A DNA stretch of 6,352 nt from Gemmatimonadota bacterium (lineage in GTDB: Bacteria; Gemmatimonadota; Gemmatimonadetes; Gemmatimonadales; GWC2-71-9), in NCBI GenBank assembly GCA_003220975.1, contig QHTX01000169.1, positions 4,697 through 11,048 on the forward strand, in the 5' to 3' direction. The position numbers and the translations under genes are program-made. Shown here piece by piece: positions 1 to 6,352 of the stretch; the first letter of the stretch is position 1; each line of letters starts with the position of its first letter. The notes beneath the pieces were generated by a model. The model ran no database searches and was not told where the DNA came from. It was given only the letters and a program-made list of their open reading frames with translations.

Positions 1-397
1 CCGTGTACGCGTCGTACGTGAACACGACGTCTCCGGCCGTCACCGCGCGCCCGTCCTGCCAGCGCGCCCGCGGGTCGAGGTGGAACACGAGCGTGACTGG
101 CCCGTCCCATTCCCACCGCTCGGCGAGCTGCGGCTGGAAGTCCTCGTCGCCGATCGTGTTCCCCGACATCCCGAGGTCGGCGAGCTTGAGGAACAGCTGG
201 TCGTACACGTCGCGGCTGGTGGAGAGCTCAGTCACGGGCGGGAGCAGGATGTCGGGCTCGCCGGCGGCGGCGATGACCACGGTGCCGCAATAGTCGCCGG
301 TGCAAGCGCCCCGCCGGGCGCAGGAAGCGAGCGAGCCGAGCAGCACGCCCGCGACCAGGAGCCGGGCGATCAGGCGGTCAGGTGGTCTGATTGGCAT
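1..397 (-). CDS. ABC transporter solute-binding lipoprotein, family 5 (OppA/DppA-like), 5' part only
   Basis: Translating from ATG at 397 toward the left edge gives 132 residues with no stop, so the 3' end lies outside the window. The N-terminus is a lipoprotein signal: basic start (MPIRPPDR), hydrophobic core (LLVAGVLLGS) and lipobox LASC with the lipidated Cys at residue 26, so the mature protein should be membrane-anchored outside the cytoplasm. Two more Cys follow at 32 and 37. Residues 47-132 read like the start of family 5 solute-binding proteins: GEPDILLPP, VYDQLF, FQPQLAERWEW, then VFHLDPRARWQDGRAVTAGD followed by VVFTYDAY. This last stretch matches the family pattern of 'F-x-LR-x(3)-W-DG-x-x-VTA-x-DVVF'. 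Such proteins bring peptides, nickel chelates, sugars or other ligands to an ABC importer; the ligand cannot be told from this part. It starts 24 bases after the lipM stop on the same strand. I see no Shine-Dalgarno sequence before the ATG. Confidence 0.85.
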   Translation of the reverse strand, partial: MPIRPPDRLIARLLVAGVLLGSLASCARRGACTGDYCGTVVIAAAGEPDILLPPVTELSTSRDVYDQLFLKLADLGMSGNTIGDEDFQPQLAERWEWDGPVTLVFHLDPRARWQDGRAVTAGDVVFTYDAYT

Positions 398-407
398 GGC
401 GCCAAAG

Positions 408-413
408 ATTCTA
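408..413 (-). promoter_or_regulatory. Possible -10 box for the solute-binding lipoprotein gene
   Basis: The minus strand reads TAGAAT, 5 of 6 matches to TATAAT, in an otherwise GC-rich region. It lies 10 bases before the ATG at 397. Transcription from it would start about 4-5 bases before the start codon, giving a nearly leaderless message, which would fit the missing Shine-Dalgarno sequence. No good -35 hexamer lies 16-18 bases upstream, so this is weak evidence. Confidence 0.3.
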
Positions 414-421
414 CTACGCGC

Positions 422-1225
422 CTAGCGGCGCCAGGTCCAGGCGGGGTCGAGAAAGGCGGATGGGGAAGGACAGGGAAGGACGGGGAAAGACGGGGAAGGT
501 CCGATGTCCCAGGCCGCGACGATGGCCGCAGCGACCTCCGCGAACGATACCGGGCGCCTCAGGACGGCGGATAGCGTCGTTTCCCTGCTCCCGGCTCCCT
601 GCTCCCTGCTCACTCGGCGCACCATCTCCTGCGACCCGTCGAGCAGAATCGAGCCGTGCTGCAGCAAGGCCGTGCCCTCCCGCAACTGGGCCGAGCCCAC
701 GAGCTTGCGTCCGTCCACGAGCACCTCACCTCCGACCGACGTCGCGAAGCAGGGACTGGGGTGGTCGAGGGTGATCGAGGGTGGTCGAGGGCGGTCGGAG
801 GCGAGCGTCGCATCGGCCCCGAGCCGGCGCAGCGCGGCGGCGAGCCGGGCGTGAATCGCGCGGTAGCTGTCGCGCAGCCGCGCGACGCCCGCGACCGGCA
901 TGACGACGGCATATGTGACCTCGTGCTCGTGCCACACGGCGCGGCCGCCGGTGGGCCGGCGCACGACCTCGATCCCGAGCCGGGCGATGGCGGCGCGGTC
1001 GTAGCGCGACCGGGCAGGCTCGTGGCGTCCGAAGGAGAGGCAGGGCGGGTCGAACCGGTAGAGCCGCAGGAAGGCGCGGCCGGTGCGGTTCACCTCCGCC
1101 AGGAGCGCCGAGTCGAGGGCCATGTTCTCCGGCCCGCTTCGGCCCGCGGGCTCGAGCAGCAGGTGCCATTGTAACTGCGACGGAACGACGGAAGGACGGA
1201 ACGGGGATGGCGGCTCGGACTTCAT
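422..1225 (-). CDS. lipM: LipM-type octanoyltransferase / lipoate-protein ligase A family protein
   Basis: A 267-residue protein of the biotin/lipoate ligase fold. Visible family motifs are PENMALDSALL (32-42), LRLYRFDPPCLSFGRH (53-68), RRPTGGRAVWHEHEVTYAV (89-107) and VDGRKLVGSAQLR (170-182) followed by LQHGSILLDG (188-197). Lys174 is the conserved lysine. Cys159 in PCF sits where Bacillus subtilis LipM, recalled from memory, has its catalytic Cys in GVCFDAPS; E. coli LplA lacks this Cys. This favours octanoyl transfer from acyl carrier protein to GcvH rather than ATP-dependent lipoate ligation. LipL-type amidotransferase also has a Cys but matches less well. The gene follows gcvH and gcvP, which fits the role. 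The start is ATG at 1225, 34 bases after the gcvP stop; a longer GTG start at 1303 would overlap gcvP and add non-family sequence. Residues 142-155, 206-215 and 242-255 are encoded by short tandem repeats and look like loop insertions. The stop is TAG at 422-424. Confidence 0.82.
   Translation of the reverse strand: MKSEPPSPFRPSVVPSQLQWHLLLEPAGRSGPENMALDSALLAEVNRTGRAFLRLYRFDPPCLSFGRHEPARSRYDRAAIARLGIEVVRRPTGGRAVWHEHEVTYAVVMPVAGVARLRDSYRAIHARLAAALRRLGADATLASDRPRPPSITLDHPSPCFATSVGGEVLVDGRKLVGSAQLREGTALLQHGSILLDGSQEMVRRVSREQGAGSRETTLSAVLRRPVSFAEVAAAIVAAWDIGPSPSFPVLPCPSPSAFLDPAWTWRR
462..501. repeat. Four 10-bp tandem repeats inside the 3' end of lipM
   Basis: Four consecutive 10-mers are visible on the plus strand: GGGGAAGGAC, AGGGAAGGAC, GGGGAAAGAC, GGGGAAGGTC. 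On the coding strand they encode lipM residues of about 242-255, a Pro/Ser-rich stretch (PSPSFPVLPCPSP) between the last conserved helix and the C-terminal SAFLDPAWTWRR. The unit shares the GGAAGGAC core with the hairpin repeat at the lipM start. Confidence 0.9.
583..610. repeat. Four 7-bp tandem repeats inside lipM
   Basis: Plus-strand units are CCCTGCT, CCCGGCT, CCCTGCT, CCCTGCT. Read on the coding strand they are (AGCAGGG/AGCCGGG) and encode SREQGAGSRE, lipM residues 206-215. This lies in a region that is variable between family members. The same 7-mer family fills the coaE-tdk gap about 5 kb away. Confidence 0.9.
761..800. repeat. Four 10-bp tandem repeats inside lipM, before the putative catalytic Cys
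   Basis: Plus-strand units are GTGGTCGAGG, GTGATCGAGG, GTGGTCGAGG and a degenerate GCGGTCGGAG. On the coding strand they encode about residues 142-155 (ASDRPRPPSITLDH), immediately before PSPCF with Cys159. LipM proteins have a variable loop at this place, so the array may be tolerated as a loop insertion. Confidence 0.88.
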
Positions 1226-1255
1226 CCCCCTTCCGTCCTTCCGTCCTTCCGTCGC
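1177..1255. repeat. 33-bp inverted repeat (hairpin) of opposed 8-bp repeats at the gcvP-lipM junction
   Basis: Arms at 1177-1209 and 1223-1255 are complementary at 31 of 33 positions, separated by a 13-base loop (1210-1222). Each arm contains three 8-mers of the type ACGGAAGG (1180-1203 on the left; its complement CCTTCCGT at 1229-1252 on the right). The structure begins 4 bases after the gcvP stop in transcription order. The lipM ATG (1223-1225) is the last triplet of the 5' arm and pairs with 1207-1209. No U-tract follows on the minus-strand transcript, so it does not look like an intrinsic terminator for this operon. Confidence 0.9.
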
Positions 1256-1259
1256 CTTT

Positions 1260-4157
<2,898 letters not shown>

Positions 4158-4171
4158 GATGATGGGCGACG

Positions 4172-4561
4172 CTAGGCTCCGATGTGCTTCTGGTACGCCT
4201 TGCTCCCGAGCAGCTGTTCCAGCTCCGCCGCGTTCTTCACGCGCAGCTTGATCATCCAGCCCGCGCCGTAGGGGTCCCGGTTGACGAGCGCCGGATCGCC
4301 CTCGAGGGCGGTGTTCACCTCCGTGACCGTGCCTGCCACGGGCGCGTACAGCTCGGACACGGCCTTGACGGCCTCGATGTTGCCGAAGACGTCCATGCGG
4401 CTGAACGCGGCGCCCACTTTGGGCAGCTCGACGTACACGACGTCGCCCAGTTCCCCCTGCGCATAGTCGGTGATCCCCACCTGGACGATCGATCCGTCGC
4501 CGACCTGCTTCACATATTCGTGCTTTTCCGTGTAGCGCAGATCGGCCGGGATGTTCGCCAT
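4172..4561 (-). CDS. gcvH: Glycine cleavage system H protein (lipoyl carrier)
   Basis: A 129-residue protein of normal GcvH length. It begins with the family N-terminus (IPADLRYTEKHEYVK), then VQVGITDYAQGELGDVVYVE, and the lipoylation site GNIEAVKAVSELYAPVAG, with Lys66 as the expected lipoyl-lysine. The C-terminal part has NRDPYGAGWMIKLRV, also typical. The lipoyl arm shuttles the aminomethyl intermediate between P-, T- and L-proteins. It is directly followed by gcvP (14-base gap) and then by the octanoyltransferase gene that could modify Lys66. The start ATG at 4559-4561 matches the family N-terminus. The sequence just upstream (GACCCCCGC) offers no Shine-Dalgarno match. A sigma70-like promoter lies 43-71 bases upstream. 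Confidence 0.97.
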   Translation of the reverse strand: MANIPADLRYTEKHEYVKQVGDGSIVQVGITDYAQGELGDVVYVELPKVGAAFSRMDVFGNIEAVKAVSELYAPVAGTVTEVNTALEGDPALVNRDPYGAGWMIKLRVKNAAELEQLLGSKAYQKHIGA

Positions 4562-4603
4562 GCGGGGGTCGCTCGCTCGCGGGGGTGCCGAAGGTCGGGG
4601 CGA

Positions 4604-4632
4604 AGGTTACCGGAGCGCGAAACCTCTGTCAA
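4604..4632 (-). promoter_or_regulatory. Putative sigma70-type promoter for gcvH-gcvP-lipM
   Basis: The minus strand reads TTGACA (4632-4627), a perfect -35 hexamer, then a 17-base spacer, then TAACCT (4609-4604). The -10 keeps the important first T, second A and last T but only 3 of 6 consensus bases. The start of transcription would be near 4597, leaving a leader of about 36 bases before gcvH. The -35 overlaps the coaE stop codon (TGA at 4631-4629). The 67-base coaE-gcvH gap holds no glycine riboswitch; it is too short for one. Confidence 0.5.
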
Positions 4633-5630
4633 GGCAACGGGTTGGCGATGGGAAATAGGTCGGGCCGTGGCTTCAGTCCCGCGGCGCCGGGCTCGACCAA
4701 CCGGAGCCGCTCGTACCCCCAGGGCCGGAGGTCGAGCCGCACGGCGACGGGATCGGGGTCGTCGGAGAGATAGGCGAGCACGCCCGGCCGGCCGACCCGC
4801 TCCCACGCTTGCTCGGCCGCCCGCGCCGCCGCGGCCGTCGCGACGATCGCGTCGGGCGGCGTGGCGGTCTTGGCGAGCGCGTGATCGAGTGCGGCGGTGC
4901 TGCCCGCGATGCGGCGCACGCTGAGCCCCGCGTCCGTGTACCGCGCGGCGATCGCGTTCAGCGCGGGGTGATCACGTGTTTCCGCGGCGGCGAGCAACAG
5001 CGTGGATGCCGGGCGGCCCAAGGCGGCGCGCGCGGCACGCCGCCGCAGCTCCTCGAACACGGCGCGCGTCCCCCGCTCCAGCTCCGAGCGCGAGCCGTCG
5101 TTGTCGATCACGAAATGGCTGCGGGCGCGCTTGCGCTCCGCCGGCATCTGCACGGCGAGCATCCGGTCGGCTTCGTCGTTCGAGAGCCCGCGCATCGCGC
5201 GCAGCCGCGTCCGCCGCACCGTCGTCGCGGCATCCACCAGCACGACGATGTCGAACTGCGCGGGGTCGAGTACTTCGAACAGGAGCGGGATGTCGTTGAC
5301 CACGAGCGCGTCGCCGCGCTCGCGTGCTTCGCTCAGCAGCTCGTCGCGGCGCTGCCGCACGGCGGGATGCACGATCTGATTGAGCGCGTCGAGCGCCGCC
5401 TGGTCGCCCATCACCTTGGCGCGCAGCGCGGCGCGATCGAGCGCTCCGTCGGGGGCGAGCACGTCCGCCCCGAAGCGCCGCACGATCGCGGCGAGCACCT
5501 CACCCCCCGGCGCCTGCGCCTGGCGCGCCAGCTCGTCGGCGTCGATGACCGTCGCGCCCCAGCCCCGGAACAGCTCCACGACGCTGGACTTGCCGGCCGC
5601 GATGTTGCCGGTGAGAGCGACGTTCAGCAT
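4629..5630 (-). CDS. coaE: Dephospho-CoA kinase with an uncharacterised C-terminal domain
   Basis: Residues 1-200 are a complete dephospho-CoA kinase, which phosphorylates the ribose 3'-OH of dephospho-CoA in the last step of CoA synthesis in the cytoplasm. Seen are the P-loop GNIAAGKS (8-15), VIDADELAR (28-36), NQIVHPAVR (84-92), NDIPLLFE (112-119) and the lid/base region QMPAERKRARSHFVIDNDGS (161-180). Family members are about 200 residues; this one has 333. The extra 130 residues (about 204-333) stay in frame, are Ala/Arg-rich, and show alternating candidate strands (STLLLAAAE, LSVRRIAG, DAIVATAA, GVLAYLSD, RLRLVEPG) and helices, like an alpha/beta domain. They do not resemble the GrpB/UPF0157 domain fused to actinobacterial CoaE. 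ATG at 5630 was chosen because LNVALTG is where the family begins; a GTG at 5669 would add only repeat-encoded residues. No Shine-Dalgarno sequence is visible; a repeat palindrome abuts the start. Confidence 0.93.
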   Translation of the reverse strand: MLNVALTGNIAAGKSSVVELFRGWGATVIDADELARQAQAPGGEVLAAIVRRFGADVLAPDGALDRAALRAKVMGDQAALDALNQIVHPAVRQRRDELLSEARERGDALVVNDIPLLFEVLDPAQFDIVVLVDAATTVRRTRLRAMRGLSNDEADRMLAVQMPAERKRARSHFVIDNDGSRSELERGTRAVFEELRRRAARAALGRPASTLLLAAAETRDHPALNAIAARYTDAGLSVRRIAGSTAALDHALAKTATPPDAIVATAAAARAAEQAWERVGRPGVLAYLSDDPDPVAVRLDLRPWGYERLRLVEPGAAGLKPRPDLFPIANPLP

Positions 5631-5703
5631 CGGGAGCGGGGAGCAGGGAGCCGGGAGCAGGGTTTGCACCCGAGGGTACTGCTCCCCGCTCCCGGCTCCC
5701 GGC
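5631..5703. repeat. Palindrome of opposed 7-bp tandem repeats between tdk and coaE
   Basis: On the plus strand four 7-mers (GGGAGCG, GGGAGCA, GGGAGCC, GGGAGCA; 5632-5659) face three reverse-complement 7-mers (GCTCCCC, GCTCCCG, GCTCCCG; 5681-5701). Arms 5631-5646 and 5679-5694 are perfectly complementary over 16 bp. The block fills nearly all of the 75-base gap between the tdk stop and the coaE ATG and directly abuts that ATG. It belongs to the same 7-mer family as the array inside lipM at 583-610. Confidence 0.9.
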
Positions 5704-5705
5704 TT

Positions 5706-6311
5706 CTAGAGCAGCGCCGTCTGGTCTTCATCCGCCCTCGGGACTTTGTGGCGATGCCGGCACCGGGCTTCGTACGACTCCCGGCCGCCGACCATGATCG
5801 TGGGGCTGTTCCACACCGCCGGCTTGCCGTTGACGAGACGCTGGTTGCGGCTCGCGGGACCGCCGCACACGACGCAGATGGCCTGCAGCTTGTCCACGAT
5901 CTCCGCGATGGCGAGGAGCGTGGGCACGGGGCCGAACGGGAGGCCGCGGAAGTCCATGTCGATGCCGGCGAGCACGACGCGCACGCCGCGGTCGGCGAGC
6001 GTATTGGCCACGGTCACGATCCCGTCGTCGAGGAACTGCACCTCGTCCACCGCTACCACCGCCGTCTCCGGCCGCCACAGCCGCATGACCTCTTCGGACG
6101 AATCCACGGGGGTCGCTTCGGCGGTCTCCCCGTCGTGTGAGGTGACCGAGTAGAGCCCGGCGTAGCGGGCGTCGAGGTGGGACTTGAAGAGCTGGACCGG
6201 CTTGCGGGCGATCACGGCCCGCCGGACTCGCCGGATCAGTTCTTCACTCTTCCCGGAGAACATGACCCCGGCGATCACCTCGATCCAACCGGGACGGGTA
6301 CCGTGAAACAT
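5706..6311 (-). CDS. tdk: Thymidine kinase (type II)
   Basis: A 201-residue type II thymidine kinase, the usual length. It phosphorylates thymidine to dTMP with ATP in nucleoside salvage. Visible motifs are the P-loop GVMFSGKSEE (15-24), the Asp-Glu pair in AVDEVQF (87-93) with Glu90 the likely catalytic base, GIDMDFRGLPFGP (116-128), the first zinc pair CVVC (Cys146, Cys149), and the substrate lasso GGRESYEARC (175-184). The second zinc pair is unusual: the family has Cys-x-x-Cys or Cys-x-x-His, but here Cys184 is followed by RHRH, placing Arg at 187, with His186 and His188 beside it. The start ATG at 6311 agrees with the family N-terminus (GWIEVI shortly after) and has a GAAGG sequence 7 bases upstream. 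The stop is TAG at 5706-5708. coaE follows after the repeat palindrome. Confidence 0.95.
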   Translation of the reverse strand: MFHGTRPGWIEVIAGVMFSGKSEELIRRVRRAVIARKPVQLFKSHLDARYAGLYSVTSHDGETAEATPVDSSEEVMRLWRPETAVVAVDEVQFLDDGIVTVANTLADRGVRVVLAGIDMDFRGLPFGPVPTLLAIAEIVDKLQAICVVCGGPASRNQRLVNGKPAVWNSPTIMVGGRESYEARCRHRHKVPRADEDQTALL

Positions 6312-6318
6312 GGGGCAG

Positions 6319-6323
6319 CCTTC
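6319..6323 (-). promoter_or_regulatory. Weak ribosome-binding site of tdk
   Basis: The minus strand reads GAAGG with 7 bases before the ATG at 6311. This is the best-spaced Shine-Dalgarno-like sequence before any of the complete genes in the window and supports the chosen tdk start. I see no promoter in the remaining bases up to 6352. Confidence 0.4.
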
Positions 6324-6352
6324 AGTGCGCAGGTCGCTAGGTGCGAGCGGAG

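Noticed and set aside
726..1169. Alternative minus-strand frames within lipM, including one with ATG at 1169
   Set aside because: They are out of frame with the conserved LipM motifs (PENMALD, RRPTGGRAV, GSAQ) and encode Arg/Ala/Pro-rich low-complexity sequence.
4562..4628. Glycine riboswitch upstream of gcvH
   Set aside because: The gap is 67 bases and partly promoter; a glycine aptamer would not fit and none of its conserved elements is visible.
5631..5669. GTG start at 5669 for coaE
   Set aside because: It adds 13 residues encoded by 7-bp repeats before the normal family N-terminus LNVALTG.
5631..5703. CRISPR array or integron site
   Set aside because: Units are 7 bp and contiguous without spacers, and no cas or integrase gene is present.
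4809..6140. Long plus-strand reading frame (443 codons) opposite coaE and tdk
   Set aside because: It crosses two well-supported minus-strand genes and the repeat palindrome, and its product shows no family motifs; it is a GC-composition shadow.

Overview
This is a GC-rich bacterial window in which every gene I can support lies on the minus strand. In the direction of transcription (right to left) the order is tdk (thymidine kinase), coaE (dephospho-CoA kinase with an unusual C-terminal extension), gcvH, gcvP (single-chain glycine decarboxylase), a LipM-type octanoyltransferase gene, and the 5' part of a family 5 (OppA/DppA-like) solute-binding lipoprotein that runs off the left edge. The codon composition is extremely GC-rich, Shine-Dalgarno sequences are mostly weak, P-protein is long and single-chain, and short purine-rich tandem repeats are common. 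A soil or sediment lineage such as Gemmatimonadota would fit, but this is a low-confidence guess because the window has no rRNA or other taxonomic marker.

Layout, right to left: 6312-6352 is a short upstream stretch with a weak ribosome-binding site for tdk (6311-5706). A 75-base gap filled by a palindrome of opposed 7-bp tandem repeats separates tdk from coaE (5630-4629). A good sigma70-like promoter overlaps the coaE stop codon and probably drives gcvH (4561-4172), gcvP (4157-1260) and lipM (1225-422). The gcvP-lipM junction is a 33-bp near-perfect hairpin built from opposed 8-bp repeats, and it contains the lipM start codon. The lipM reading frame carries three further tandem arrays. The solute-binding protein starts 24 bases beyond the lipM stop, with a possible -10 box of its own.

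How the genes work together: GcvP decarboxylates glycine and passes the aminomethyl group to the lipoyl arm of GcvH. LipM-type enzymes put the octanoyl precursor of that lipoyl arm on GcvH. So gcvH-gcvP-lipM is a coherent module: carrier protein, enzyme and the cofactor-attachment enzyme. T-protein (gcvT), L-protein and lipoyl synthase (lipA) are not in the window. tdk and coaE are housekeeping salvage and cofactor genes upstream.

I see no new defence or mobile system. The strongest unexplained signal is a set of short tandem repeats (7-, 8- and 10-bp units) at five places. Two form mirror-image palindromes directly at gene starts, and three lie in frame inside lipM. The uncharacterised C-terminal domain of CoaE is the second point worth following up.
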